DNA from: Sphingomonas sp.
Lineage (GTDB): Bacteria; Pseudomonadota; Alphaproteobacteria; Sphingomonadales; Sphingomonadaceae
Direction of reading: 5' to 3'
DNA length: 64,000 nucleotides
NCBI GenBank assembly: GCA_019635535.1
Contig: JAHBZH010000001.1
Location: forward strand, 2,570,995 to 2,634,994
The translations under genes and the position numbers were made by a program. The notes beneath the pieces are model-generated. The model was not told the origin of the DNA and made no database searches. It saw nothing but the letters and a program-made list of their open reading frames with translations. Position 1 is the stretch's first letter, and every line of letters begins with the position of its first letter. Of this stretch, positions 40,927 to 50,782 are shown piece by piece.

Positions 40927-43900
40927 ATGTCGAAGCCTGTCGGTTCGGGCCGTGTGTCCGCGAGCAATTTTCGTCATCTGACAAAGCTGCTGGTCGGGAC
41001 GGCCTTATCCGCGCTCGCCCTGCCGGGAAGCGCCTTCGCCCAAGACCAGATGCGATCCGGCGAACCGGAAGGCGACGATCAGGCGGTTGTCATCACAGGC
41101 ATCCGCAGCTCTCTTCAAAGCGCACTCAACGAACGGCGCAATTCAGACAATCTGATCGAGGTCATCCAGGCCGAGGATATCGGCAAGCTGCCGGACCAGA
41201 ATCTCGCCGAAGTGCTCGAAAATGTCACCGGGATCCAGATCACCCGGGAAGCCGGCGTCGGCACTGCGGTGCAAATTCGCGGCACGGACGAAAATCGCAC
41301 GGAGATCAATGGCGTCTCCACCGTGGGTTCGGGTGCCGGACGTGGGGGCATCAGCTTCGAGGATTTGCCCGCCGCGCTGATTTCCTCGCTCGAAGTAACG
41401 AAGGTCCCTGATGCCGCGACGATCGAAGGCTCCGTGGGCGGCACGATCAACCTCAGAACGCTACGGCCCCTCGAATTGCGCGACCGCCTGTTTTCAGTGC
41501 GGGTGCAAGGGGAATATAGCGACCTCGCCGGGACCGTGCTGCCAAGGATATCCGGCACGGTCGGCGACAATTGGTCGACCGGCATCGGCGAGATCGGCAT
41601 CGTCCTGAGCGGCAGCTATGCCCGCTCCGACGTTTCCGCCTTCCGGCCCCGCGTCGATCGCGATGCGGTGGTCACGCCGACCTCCGGTCGCGCCAGCGCT
41701 GAATCCTTCCCGTTCCTGCGAATTCAGTTCTTCGATCAGGACAATGACAATTTCGAATATGAAACGTTGAATTTCGTCGGCTCACTGGAATGGCGGCCGG
41801 CCGACAATCTGAGACTCTATTTCGACGGCATCTATAACGATCAGACGCGCGCGCAGGAAAGCACCAGGGTGCAGATATCCGGCGTGTCGTCGAACGGAGT
41901 CGTCGATAATACCACCAACACGGCCTTCGAGACGATCAATCTGGGTATCCTCGACGGACCGAACGGCCCCATCGACCTGGGCAGCGTCCAGGCCGCGCTT
42001 TCGGGTGTCATACGCCCCAATACGACCGGCACCCTCGATCCGAACCTCCGGACCGATTCCAACACGGGGTCGCGTGAAACGGGCAGCCGGGTCTACCGGC
42101 TGGGCGGCGAGTGGGAAACCGGGCGGCTGACGGTGCGTGCGGAAGGAGCGATTTCGACCTCCAACACGACGAATTCCGATTTTTCGACGACGCTGGACTT
42201 CATCAACCCGAACCATTTGCCCGTCAGTGCGGCCAGCATCGACAATGGCGTGCCCATCGAGTTCGATCTGACCGGCGGCACCTTGCAATTCGGAATCGCG
42301 CAGGGATTGTCGACAACGCCGACGACGGCGCAATTGCTCGATCCCGCGAATTACGCACTGCGCCAGGTCAATCAAAGCCGGGGCACGGTCGAGAACCGGG
42401 AGATCGCCGGCCGCCTCGATCTCACTTATGATTTCACCGATGCCGTGCCGTTCGTCGCGTCGGTCGATGTCGGCTATCGCTACAATGAGACATCGTCCCT
42501 CAACGATTCCAACGTTCGCAATGTCGGCCTGACCAACGCCGCCGCCATCAACAGGCCGACGGGCAATCTGTTTTCTGACATCCTGATTCCCGGCCCGAGC
42601 AATTTCGGCTCGGCCGACGGGCGGCGGCTGTTCATTCGGGACTTTCTCGTCATCGATCCGGGGCGCTCCTTTTCCGACCCGGCCGCGATCCTGGCCTCGC
42701 TCAATGCCGCGATTACGGCCAACAATGCGGCGACGACTGGCCCGGACATCGCGTTGCTCACCACTCCGACGCAGCAGGTCACCGCGTTCTTCGACATCGC
42801 CGAAAGGACCCATGCCTTTTATGGCCAGGTGAATTTCGACGGGCGCGATCTCGGAGTGCCCGTGCGCGGCAATCTGGGCCTCCGCTATGTGAGGACCAGC
42901 GTCTCCTCGCTCGGCAACACCCAGACGGCCGGGAACAGCGCCGTCACGCCGGTGGTCAGGGAAGGCTCCTATGCGTTCTTCCTGCCGCGCTTCAATATTG
43001 TGATCGAGCCGGCCCGCGATTTCCTGATCCGCGGCGGTGTCTCAAGAGACATCAACCGACCGGATTTCGATGATCTTTCGACATCGGTCAGCTTCGGGAC
43101 CGGGCCGAATACCCCTGTGCCGGTAGGAAATCCCGACCTGGTGCCGGAGGCGGTCTGGTCGTTCGACATTTCGGGCGAATGGTATTTCGCACGGTCGGGG
43201 TTCATCAGCCTCGGCTTCTTCCACAAGACCCGTACCAACCTGTTTTCCGAAGTGCGGATCGACCCCTTCCCCGCCCGGGATGCCAATGGCGGGCTCGCCA
43301 TCGACATCACGGACCCGTGCGAACAGGGCGGCATCTTCAATCCGATCGCCGATCGCAACATCAACAACGTGCTGAACCCCGGCACCGGCATCTGCGTGCC
43401 TGTGACGACGGTGGTAAATGGGGAAGGAAACACGACCCAAACCGGTATCGAGGTCGCCTTTCAGTACAATCTTTCGAGATTTGAGGACGTCCTCGGCTTC
43501 GCATCCGGCTTCGGTTTCGTCGGCAACTACACATACCAGACAACCGGCGGGAGTGCGCAGAACTTCCCCTCGAACTTCCGCACCGCCGATGGCCCCCAGG
43601 GCGCCTTCACCGCCTTGGGCCTGATTGGGGTGCAGGATCGCATCACGTTGCCGAACCTTTCCAGGCACTCGTACAACGCGACGCTCTATTACGAAAAATA
43701 CGGCATCAGCGCCCGCGCGCGCTACACATGGCGCTCCAGCTATGTCTCGACGGACTCGTTCTTCTTCGGCCTGCCACGGATCAACGCTGCCCGAGGGCAG
43801 CTCAACGCCAGCATCAACTACGATCTGACCCGCAACATCAACATCGGTGTCGAAGGGATCAACCTCACCGGTTCGGATGCCAACCAGTTCTGCGTCAACA

Positions 43901-43971
43901 ACAATGCGCTGCTGTGCTTCCAGGGGCTCACGGACCGTCGGGTGACTGCCGGGATGAGCGTGAGATTCTAG
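40927..43971 (+). CDS. TonB-dependent receptor for alginate oligosaccharides
   Basis: 1014 residues with a signal peptide (LLVGTALSALALPGSAFAQD). The plug has the feature of the large sugar-type receptors of Caulobacter and sphingomonads: VVITGIRSSLQSALNERRNSDNLIEVIQAEDIGKLPDQNLAEVLENVTGIQITRE, then VQIRGTDENRTEINGVS and KVPDAATIEGSVGGTINLRT. The barrel ends NRRVTAGMSVRF-like (TDRRVTAGMSVRF) with terminal Phe. Placement as first gene of a locus with PL6 and PL17 lyases indicates uptake of alginate or its oligomers across the outer membrane. A promoter and a palindrome shared with the PL6 gene precede it. Confidence 0.9.
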   Translation: MSKPVGSGRVSASNFRHLTKLLVGTALSALALPGSAFAQDQMRSGEPEGDDQAVVITGIRSSLQSALNERRNSDNLIEVIQAEDIGKLPDQNLAEVLENVTGIQITREAGVGTAVQIRGTDENRTEINGVSTVGSGAGRGGISFEDLPAALISSLEVTKVPDAATIEGSVGGTINLRTLRPLELRDRLFSVRVQGEYSDLAGTVLPRISGTVGDNWSTGIGEIGIVLSGSYARSDVSAFRPRVDRDAVVTPTSGRASAESFPFLRIQFFDQDNDNFEYETLNFVGSLEWRPADNLRLYFDGIYNDQTRAQESTRVQISGVSSNGVVDNTTNTAFETINLGILDGPNGPIDLGSVQAALSGVIRPNTTGTLDPNLRTDSNTGSRETGSRVYRLGGEWETGRLTVRAEGAISTSNTTNSDFSTTLDFINPNHLPVSAASIDNGVPIEFDLTGGTLQFGIAQGLSTTPTTAQLLDPANYALRQVNQSRGTVENREIAGRLDLTYDFTDAVPFVASVDVGYRYNETSSLNDSNVRNVGLTNAAAINRPTGNLFSDILIPGPSNFGSADGRRLFIRDFLVIDPGRSFSDPAAILASLNAAITANNAATTGPDIALLTTPTQQVTAFFDIAERTHAFYGQVNFDGRDLGVPVRGNLGLRYVRTSVSSLGNTQTAGNSAVTPVVREGSYAFFLPRFNIVIEPARDFLIRGGVSRDINRPDFDDLSTSVSFGTGPNTPVPVGNPDLVPEAVWSFDISGEWYFARSGFISLGFFHKTRTNLFSEVRIDPFPARDANGGLAIDITDPCEQGGIFNPIADRNINNVLNPGTGICVPVTTVVNGEGNTTQTGIEVAFQYNLSRFEDVLGFASGFGFVGNYTYQTTGGSAQNFPSNFRTADGPQGAFTALGLIGVQDRITLPNLSRHSYNATLYYEKYGISARARYTWRSSYVSTDSFFFGLPRINAARGQLNASINYDLTRNINIGVEGINLTGSDANQFCVNNNALLCFQGLTDRRVTAGMSVRF

Positions 43972-44107
43972 GCGCTCTGCCGTTCATCGGAGAGCCTTTC
44001 GCTTCGGCTGCCTCGCTTGCGGGTTGAGAGAAACTGGAATTTCGCCGGCACAGTGTTTAGGGAAATTGGTATAGACCGAGGAATAACCTGCGGAGTTTTG
44101 TGCGGCC

Positions 44108-44848
44108 ATGGCAAGCAAAAGACTGTTCCAATCCGTTGCAGCCCAGATCGCCGATATGATTGATGCGGGAGCCTATCCTGCCGGGACGCGTTTGCCGGGC
44201 GAGCGCGAACTGGCCGAAAAGCTTGGTGTCAGCCGCGTGACCATCAGGGAGGCGGAAATCGCCTTGCAGGCGATCGGCAGGCTCGAGATCAAGACTGGCT
44301 CAGGCGTTTACGTATGCCAGAGCAAGCCCGCCCACAGCGCGACGCTCCCGAAGGCAAGCGCGTTCGAGGTGACCGAGGCGAGGTTGTTGATCGAGTCGGA
44401 ATCGGCTGCCCTGGCTGCCCACAACATCTCCGACGAGGGAATTGTCCGGCTTGGCGAGTTGATCGAAAAAATGCAGTCGGGCGACGAGGAAGCGGCGAAC
44501 GAGGCGGACGAGCAGTTCCATCTTACGATCGCCGAAGCGTCGAACAATGCGGTCATGCTTCACACGATCAAATCGCTCTGGCGAATGCGAGAGGAGATAC
44601 AGGAGGTCAAAGCCACTTACGAGGCGGTCTGCATCCACGATGCGGAATCGCGAACCGAAGAGCATCGCGCAATTTTCGAAGCGCTCAAGGCGCGCGATCC
44701 AGCGGGCGCCCGCAAAGCCATGCGCGAACATTTCCATCGGCTGCTCGAATCCATGCTCGTTGCGACCGAGAAGCGCGCCTTGGAGGAGGTTCAGCAACAG
44801 GCATCGCAAAGCCGGGAGCGGTTTCTCGTGGCCGCTAAGGCGCGCTAG
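44108..44848 (+). CDS. GntR-family regulator (FadR/FCD subfamily) of the alginate locus
   Basis: 246 residues. N-terminal winged helix: LFQSVAAQIADMIDAGAYPAGTRLPGERELAEKLGVSRVTIREAEIALQAIGRLEIKTGSGVYV. C-terminal FCD helical domain: FEVTEARLLIESESAALAAHNISD, ADEQFHLTIAEASNNAVMLHTIKSLW and HDAESRTEEHRAIFEALKARDPAGARKAMREHFHRLLESM, with the Asp/His metal or ligand residues. Members often bind sugar acids such as KDG. The gene stands between the receptor and lyase genes, and two ACCAAT-N8-ATTGG palindromes flank it. A lone ATTGGTATA half-site lies 38 bp ahead of its own ATG (44065-44073), perhaps for self-control. Confidence 0.9.
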   Translation: MASKRLFQSVAAQIADMIDAGAYPAGTRLPGERELAEKLGVSRVTIREAEIALQAIGRLEIKTGSGVYVCQSKPAHSATLPKASAFEVTEARLLIESESAALAAHNISDEGIVRLGELIEKMQSGDEEAANEADEQFHLTIAEASNNAVMLHTIKSLWRMREEIQEVKATYEAVCIHDAESRTEEHRAIFEALKARDPAGARKAMREHFHRLLESMLVATEKRALEEVQQQASQSRERFLVAAKAR

Positions 44849-45028
44849 CCGATCGGAGTCAGAGGCCCGCGCCTTCCTATGTGGCCTCCAGCTCGCGCGA
44901 TCGGAGCAAAGCGACGGATCCGGACGATCGGGCCTAGACGGGTCCGCCTTGGCACTTGCGCCGCACGCCTCGCCGGAAAGGCAGCGCGTCACCCAATTTT
45001 CAGGCGCTGATGCCGCACAAAATTTCAA

Positions 45029-45048
45029 ACCAATCTTTTAATATTGGT
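45029..45048. promoter_or_regulatory. candidate GntR operator, alginate locus site 2
   Basis: ACCAAT-N8-ATTGGT, a perfect 6-bp inverted repeat, 75 bp ahead of the PL6 start. It matches the site upstream of the TonB receptor in half sites, spacing and the next dozen bases. Confidence 0.65.
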
Positions 45049-45122
45049 ATGTGTTATAGGTTGTATGATTGCCTCTCGCTTGATAGTCCTCCAGGCAAAG
45101 AACCAAACGGGAGAGGCTGGGA

Positions 45123-47309
45123 ATGCGGGGGGCCGGCACAATGATGCTTCTGGCGACGCTGGCGCTTGGCACGCCGGCCGCCGCGGAACGTATCCTCGTT
45201 CGCGATCAGGATGCCTATCGCGCCGCCGTACGCGCGCTTTCGCCCGGCGACGAAATCGTGCTGGCCGACGGCACATGGCGGGATTTCCAGATTCTGTTCG
45301 AAGGCAGGGGCACGGCGGAACGGCCGATCACGCTAACCGCCCAAACGCCTGGTGGCGTCATCCTTTCCGGACAATCCAACCTGCGCCTATCGGGCGAACA
45401 TCTCGTCGTCTCGAACCTGGTGTTCCGCGACGGCCACACACCGACCGAGGAAGTCATCGCCTTTCGCCGCGATTCGCGCCGCACTGCCAGCAACTCGCGC
45501 GTTACCGGGATCGTCATCGACCGTTTCAACGCACCCGATCGCCGCCGCGAAGACATGTGGGTGTCGATCTACGGCCAGGACAATCGGGTCGATCACTCCC
45601 ATTTCGTCGGCAAGGGCAATGCCGGAGTCACGCTCGCCGTGATCAGGCCGGAAGGCCGATCGGAGCCGAATCGCCACCGGATCGACCATAATTATTTCGG
45701 TCCCCGCCCGACGCTCGGATCGAACGGCGGCGAGACGATCCGGATCGGCACCAGCGACGAATCGCTGAGCGACTCGGAAACGGTGGTCGAGGACAATTAT
45801 TTCGAACGCTGCGACGGCGAGGTGGAGATCGTCTCGTTGAAGGCCGGCGGCAATATCGTGCGCGGCAACACCTTCTTCGAATCGCAGGGCTCGGTCGTGC
45901 TTCGCCACGGCAACGGCAATCTCGTCGAGCGCAACGTCTTCATCGGCAACGGCCGGCCGAACACCGGCGGCATCCGCGTCATCAACCGCAACCAGATCGT
46001 CCGCGACAACTATCTCGAGGGACTGGCCGGCACCGGCTTCGCCAGCGCCCTCGCGGTGATGAACGGCGTGCCCGATTCGGCGATCAACCGTTACCATCAG
46101 GTCGCCAATGCGCGGATCGAGCGCAACTCGTTCGTCGCGACGCAGCGGCTTACTTTCGCGGCCGGCGCCGACGCCGAGCGTTCCGCCGCGCCCATAGACA
46201 GCCGGTTCGCAGACAATCTGATCGCGGACGAAGAGCGGGGCGATCCGATCCGCATCGACGGCGACATCGCCGGGATCGGCTTTGTCGGGAACGTCCAGAA
46301 CGAGGTCGCGACGCCTCGTCTGGACCGCGGGGTCGCGCATCGACCGATCACGCTCGCGCGGGCGGCAAACGGCTTCCTCTATCCCACCGATGCGGCGCTG
46401 ACCGAGGTAGGGGCGCCGCGCGATCTGCGTCCCGTCGGCCGCGAGGAGACCGGCGTGCGCTGGTATCCCAAGCCCGTCCTGGACGCGGCGGAGCCAGCCG
46501 AGGCGGCGATCGAGGTGCACAGCGGCGCGGCGCTCGCCGTCGCGATCGCGCAAGGCGGCGACGCCTTCCGGCTCGGCGCGGGGGAGTATCTTGTGCCCGC
46601 GCCGATCGTCATCGACCGGCCGATACGCATCGACGGGGCGGGACAGGCGCGCACGCGCATCTTCTTCAATGGCGACAGCCTGTTCCGGATCGAGGAGGGC
46701 GGTCGGCTGAGCCTGTCCGATCTGGCCGTCTCGGGCACCGGCGGCGCAGTGATCCGCACCTCCGACCAGTCGATGATCGCCAATTATTCCGTCGCGCTGT
46801 CTGGCGTCGCGGTCGCCAACATAAACGGCGATGTCATCGCGACCAGCCCGGCCACGCTGGCGGACCGCATCACCATCCGCGACAGCCGGTTCGCGGACGT
46901 GGCGGGCGCAGTCCTCGCCGCACATTCCGAGACGGGCACCCAGGGCTATTACAATGTCGAGGAGATCGAGATCGCCGGATCGGACTTCCACCGGGTCGGC
47001 CGCATCGCCGACGTCTTCCGGGGCGGGCGGGACGAAAGCACCTTTGGCCCGCGCTTCGCCCTGACCGGCTCGACGATTCGCGAGAGCGGCGGGCCGCAGG
47101 CGCCATCCCTGCTCCTGTCGGGCGTGCAGCGGACACGGATCGCTGACAATCGCTTCGCCGCCAGCGGGCCGATCGCTATCACCCACAGCGTCGGCACGCC
47201 CGACACCGAGATCACTGACAATCAGCTTGACGATACCCCGCCGCCCCAGGTGACCGAGGTCTACTGGCAAGGCCCGGCCCGCGCCATGCTGCGGAACAAC
47301 CAACCTTGA
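45123..47309 (+). CDS. alginate lyase, polysaccharide lyase family 6
   Basis: 728 residues with a signal peptide (MMLLATLALGTPAAAE). The N-terminal half is a right-handed parallel beta-helix of the PL6/chondroitinase-B type. Catalytic Lys240 (EVEIVSLKAGGN) and Arg261 (SVVLRHGNGNLVERN) are 21 residues apart, the same spacing as Lys220/Arg241 in AlyGC; acidic residues EVE just before Lys240 fit the calcium site. A second beta-helix domain (from about residue 440, IEVHSGAALAVAIAQGGDAFRLG) makes it a two-domain enzyme of AlyGC length. It cleaves alginate by beta-elimination, likely in the periplasm. Its TGA overlaps the TTG of the PL17 gene. Confidence 0.92.
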   Translation: MRGAGTMMLLATLALGTPAAAERILVRDQDAYRAAVRALSPGDEIVLADGTWRDFQILFEGRGTAERPITLTAQTPGGVILSGQSNLRLSGEHLVVSNLVFRDGHTPTEEVIAFRRDSRRTASNSRVTGIVIDRFNAPDRRREDMWVSIYGQDNRVDHSHFVGKGNAGVTLAVIRPEGRSEPNRHRIDHNYFGPRPTLGSNGGETIRIGTSDESLSDSETVVEDNYFERCDGEVEIVSLKAGGNIVRGNTFFESQGSVVLRHGNGNLVERNVFIGNGRPNTGGIRVINRNQIVRDNYLEGLAGTGFASALAVMNGVPDSAINRYHQVANARIERNSFVATQRLTFAAGADAERSAAPIDSRFADNLIADEERGDPIRIDGDIAGIGFVGNVQNEVATPRLDRGVAHRPITLARAANGFLYPTDAALTEVGAPRDLRPVGREETGVRWYPKPVLDAAEPAEAAIEVHSGAALAVAIAQGGDAFRLGAGEYLVPAPIVIDRPIRIDGAGQARTRIFFNGDSLFRIEEGGRLSLSDLAVSGTGGAVIRTSDQSMIANYSVALSGVAVANINGDVIATSPATLADRITIRDSRFADVAGAVLAAHSETGTQGYYNVEEIEIAGSDFHRVGRIADVFRGGRDESTFGPRFALTGSTIRESGGPQAPSLLLSGVQRTRIADNRFAASGPIAITHSVGTPDTEITDNQLDDTPPPQVTEVYWQGPARAMLRNNQP

Positions 47310-49486
47310 GACCCGCCGCGCTCCCAGCGCTGGCCGCGGCGTTGCTCTTCGCCGCTCCGGCGGCGGCGCAGGTGCTGTCCAGCGCGGACGCGCGTGCGGC
47401 GATGGCGGCCGAGGCGGCGCGCTATCCCCTGTTCGAGACTGAACTTACCCGCACCCGCGTGGCGGTCGAGCGCGCCATGCAGGCGGGCATCGACGTGCCA
47501 GTGCCGCGCGATCCCGGCGGCGGCCTCACGCACGAGCAGCACAAGCGCAACTATCTCACCATCTACGGCGCCGGACAGCTTTTCGCGATCACCGGCGAGC
47601 AGCGCTATGCCGATCATGTCCGCCGCCTGCTCCTCGCTTATGCCGAGCTCTATCCGGCGCTCGGCCGCCATCCCGCCGCCGCCAACCAGGTGCCGGGCCG
47701 ACTGTTCTGGCAGAGCCTCAACGACTCGGTCTGGCTGGTCCACGCCATCCAGGGCTATGACGCGATCCGCGGCACGCTCAACGAGGCGGACCGGCGGACG
47801 ATCGACGATCAGGTCTTCCGCCGCGCGGCGCGGTTCCTGTCGGATGAGAATCCGGAGAATTTCGACCGCATTCACAACCACGCCACCTGGGCCACCGCCG
47901 GGGTCGGCATGACCGGCTATGTGCTAGGCGACCGGGAGCTGGTCGAAAAGGCGCTGCGCGGCACCGACCGCAGCGGCCGAGGCGGCTTCCTGCGCCAGAT
48001 CGATCTCCTGTTCTCTCCCGACGGCTATTATGCCGAAGGACCCTATTACCAGCGTTACGCCCTGCTTCCCTTCGTCGTCTTCGCCCGCGCGATCGAGACG
48101 AACGAGCCCGAGCGGCGCATCTTCGCCTATCGCGACGGGCTGCTGCTGAAGGCGGTGCGGACCGCGATCCAGCTCAGCTATGGCGGCTATTTCTTCCCGA
48201 TCAACGACGCGATGCCCGACAAGGGGATCGACACCGAGGAACTCGTCCAGGGTGTCGCCATCGCTTATGGCGCAACTCGCGACCCCGCTTTGCTTTCGAT
48301 CGCCGAAGGGCAGCGACGGACGATCCTGACCGGCGACGGCCTTGCCGTGGCGCGCGATCTCGCCGCCGGCCGTGCTCGGCCGTTCGCGTTCGTATCCGCC
48401 CTGTTCCGGGACGGCCCGGCGGGCGACCAGGGCGCGCTCGCCGTGCTGCGCTCCGATCCCGGCCCGCGCAGCCAGACGCTGGTGATGAAGAGCAGCTCGC
48501 AGGGCATGGGCCACGGCCATTTCGACCGGCTCAACTGGCTACTCTATGACAACGGCAACGCCATCGTCACCGATTACGGCGCCGCGCGCTTCCTCAACAT
48601 CGAAGCGAAGGACGGCGGCCGCTATTTGCCCGAGAACGACAGTTGGGCACAGCAGAGCATCGCCCACAATACCCTGGTCGTGAACGAGGCGAGCCACTTC
48701 GCCGCCCAGCTCGACCCCGCCGAGGCGAGCGCGCCCCGGCAGCTCTTCTTCCAGGGCGAAGGGCCGACCAGGCTCAGCACTGCCGAGGAGGATCGCGCCT
48801 ATCCGGGCGTGCGCTTCCGCCGCACGCTCGCCCAGCTCGACATCGAGGGGCTCGAAAGCCCGGTGGTGATCGACCTGCTCCGCGTCGATGGCGAACGGCC
48901 CGCGCGCTACGACCTGCCGCTTCATTTCAGCGGCCATATCATCGAAACCGGCTTCCCGCTCCGCTCCAATATCGCGGCCCGGCCCGTGCTCGGCGCAGCG
49001 AACGGCTACCAGCATCTGTGGGTCGATGCGACAGGCGCGCCGGAGCCCGGCAATGGCCGTGTCACCTGGCTGAACGGCGGCCGCTTCTACACCTGGCACG
49101 CCCTCCCTCCCACCGGAGCGCAGGCGATCTTCGCCGAAAGCGGCGCCAACGATCCCCGCTTCAACCTGCGGCGCGCGCCGGTGCTGATCCTGCGCGCCGA
49201 CAATCAGATCGACACAATGTTCGTCAGTCTGCTCGAGCCGCACGGCGCCTATGATGCGGTGGCGGAGACGACCGTCGCCAGCCGCAGCCGGATCCGCAAT
49301 CTGCGCCATGTCCGCGTCGAGGGCGCCGAGCTCGTCGCCTTCGATCTGGGCGGCGGGCGCAGCGTGATCCTGGCACTGGCCGACGACATTGCCGTGAATG
49401 TGCGGCACCGCGCCCTGCTCGACGGGCGGACTCTTGAATGGACCGGCCATTTCGGCCGCTTCGACCGAACGGGAGGCGGCGAATGA
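47306..49486 (+). CDS. oligoalginate lyase, polysaccharide lyase family 17
   Basis: 726 residues from TTG 47306, overlapping the PL6 stop, with a signal peptide (LPALAAALLFAAPAAAQ). It has the alginate-lyase (alpha/alpha toroid) plus heparinase II/III-like domains. Catalytic residues line up with Alg17C: Asn191-His192 (RIHNHATWA), Tyr248 (EGPYYQRYA, same 57-residue offset as Asn201/Tyr258) and His403/405 in GMGHGHFDRLNW. The exolytic enzyme releases unsaturated uronate monomers that open to 4-deoxy-L-erythro-5-hexoseulose uronate (DEH). Its stop overlaps the next start as ATGA. Confidence 0.93.
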   Translation: MRPAALPALAAALLFAAPAAAQVLSSADARAAMAAEAARYPLFETELTRTRVAVERAMQAGIDVPVPRDPGGGLTHEQHKRNYLTIYGAGQLFAITGEQRYADHVRRLLLAYAELYPALGRHPAAANQVPGRLFWQSLNDSVWLVHAIQGYDAIRGTLNEADRRTIDDQVFRRAARFLSDENPENFDRIHNHATWATAGVGMTGYVLGDRELVEKALRGTDRSGRGGFLRQIDLLFSPDGYYAEGPYYQRYALLPFVVFARAIETNEPERRIFAYRDGLLLKAVRTAIQLSYGGYFFPINDAMPDKGIDTEELVQGVAIAYGATRDPALLSIAEGQRRTILTGDGLAVARDLAAGRARPFAFVSALFRDGPAGDQGALAVLRSDPGPRSQTLVMKSSSQGMGHGHFDRLNWLLYDNGNAIVTDYGAARFLNIEAKDGGRYLPENDSWAQQSIAHNTLVVNEASHFAAQLDPAEASAPRQLFFQGEGPTRLSTAEEDRAYPGVRFRRTLAQLDIEGLESPVVIDLLRVDGERPARYDLPLHFSGHIIETGFPLRSNIAARPVLGAANGYQHLWVDATGAPEPGNGRVTWLNGGRFYTWHALPPTGAQAIFAESGANDPRFNLRRAPVLILRADNQIDTMFVSLLEPHGAYDAVAETTVASRSRIRNLRHVRVEGAELVAFDLGGGRSVILALADDIAVNVRHRALLDGRTLEWTGHFGRFDRTGGGE

Positions 49487-50769
49487 CGCTGAAGAACAAC
49501 CTGCGCTGGGGCGTGATCGGCCTGATCGCGGTTGCCACCGTGATCAACTATATCGATCGCAACGCGCTCGCCGTGATGTGGCCCGCGGTCTCGGCCGAGA
49601 TTGGCGCGACGAAGGAGGATTACGCCCTTCTCGTCACCATCTTCATGGTCTCCTACGCAGTCGGCCAGGCGCTGTTCGGCAAGATTTTCGACATGATCGG
49701 CACGCGCCTCGGCTTCGCGCTCTCGATCGTCATCTGGTCCATCTCGATCGGCCTTCACGCCCTCGTCCGCTCGCTGCCACTGCTCGGCGTGTTGCGCGCC
49801 ACGCTCGGCGTCAGCGAAGCGGGCAATTGGCCGGGCGCGGTCAAGGCCAATGCGCTCTGGTTCCCGCCGCGCGAGCGCGCCTTCGCACAGGGCATCTTCA
49901 ACTCCGGCGCCTCGGTCGGCGCGATCGTTTCGGCACCGCTGATTGCGCTCATCTATGCCGGCGTCGGCTGGCGCACGACATTCGTCATCATCGCGCTGTT
50001 CGGTTTCCTCTGGCTGATCCCCTGGTTCTGGCTCTACCGCGCCGATCCGGATCGTCACCCCTGGCTCAGCGAGAAGGAGCGCGCCCATATTCAGGACGCG
50101 AGCGGGACCGAGAGTGCGGCGAAGGCCGAAAACTATTCGCCCGGATGGGGCGGGCTGCTGCGCCACCGGGAAAGCTGGGCGGTGCTGATCGGCCGCTTCT
50201 TCCTCGACCCGATCTGGTGGCTCTTCGTCTCCTGGCTGCCGATCTATCTGGCGGAGACGTTCGGCTTCAACGTGGCCCAGATCGGTCTTTTCGCCTGGGT
50301 GCCGTTCGTCGGGGCGATGCTTGGCAGCCTTACCGGCGGCTGGCTTTCCGGGCGGCTGATCGATCGCGGCTGGCCGGTGATCCGCGCCCGCAAGGCGGTC
50401 GTCACGCTCGGCTGCATCATCATGATGCCGGCCCTACTCCTGACGATGGGCGCCGACGCGCCGCTTTACGCGGTGCTGCTGATCGCCGTCATCCTGTTCG
50501 GATTCCAGGTCGCCATCGGCAATATTCAGACCCTGCCGGCCGACTATTTCGGCGGCGCTTCGGTCGGATCGCTGGCCGGCCTCGGCGGCACTGCGGCGGT
50601 CGCGGGCACGCTGATCACGACCTGGCTCGTGCCGGTCATGACGCGCGAATCCTATGGCCCGATCTTCGCGCTCGCCGCGGCGATCGTGCCGCTCTCGCTG
50701 CTGGCGATCTGGCTGCTGGCGCGCGAACGCGCGCCGGTCGACGCACCCCATTCCCAAAAACAACCATAA
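49483..50769 (+). CDS. MFS transporter, hexuronate/ACS family
   Basis: 428 residues from ATG 49483 (overlaps the PL17 stop). The first helix and loop [67 protein letters not shown] and the segment [52 protein letters not shown] are typical of ExuT/anion:cation symporters. In this locus it is expected to bring the unsaturated uronate monomer DEH from the periplasm into the cytoplasm. Twelve membrane segments are visible. The ATGA overlap shows it is in the PL6-PL17-MFS-SDR operon. Confidence 0.9.
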   Translation: MTLKNNLRWGVIGLIAVATVINYIDRNALAVMWPAVSAEIGATKEDYALLVTIFMVSYAVGQALFGKIFDMIGTRLGFALSIVIWSISIGLHALVRSLPLLGVLRATLGVSEAGNWPGAVKANALWFPPRERAFAQGIFNSGASVGAIVSAPLIALIYAGVGWRTTFVIIALFGFLWLIPWFWLYRADPDRHPWLSEKERAHIQDASGTESAAKAENYSPGWGGLLRHRESWAVLIGRFFLDPIWWLFVSWLPIYLAETFGFNVAQIGLFAWVPFVGAMLGSLTGGWLSGRLIDRGWPVIRARKAVVTLGCIIMMPALLLTMGADAPLYAVLLIAVILFGFQVAIGNIQTLPADYFGGASVGSLAGLGGTAAVAGTLITTWLVPVMTRESYGPIFALAAAIVPLSLLAIWLLARERAPVDAPHSQKQP

Positions 50770-50782
50770 TGAAAGGGCTGTT

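Noticed and set aside
40722..41411. Long frame overlapping the alginate receptor start
   Set aside because: The translation is Arg-rich and unrelated to any family, while the receptor frame has a signal peptide and plug motifs.
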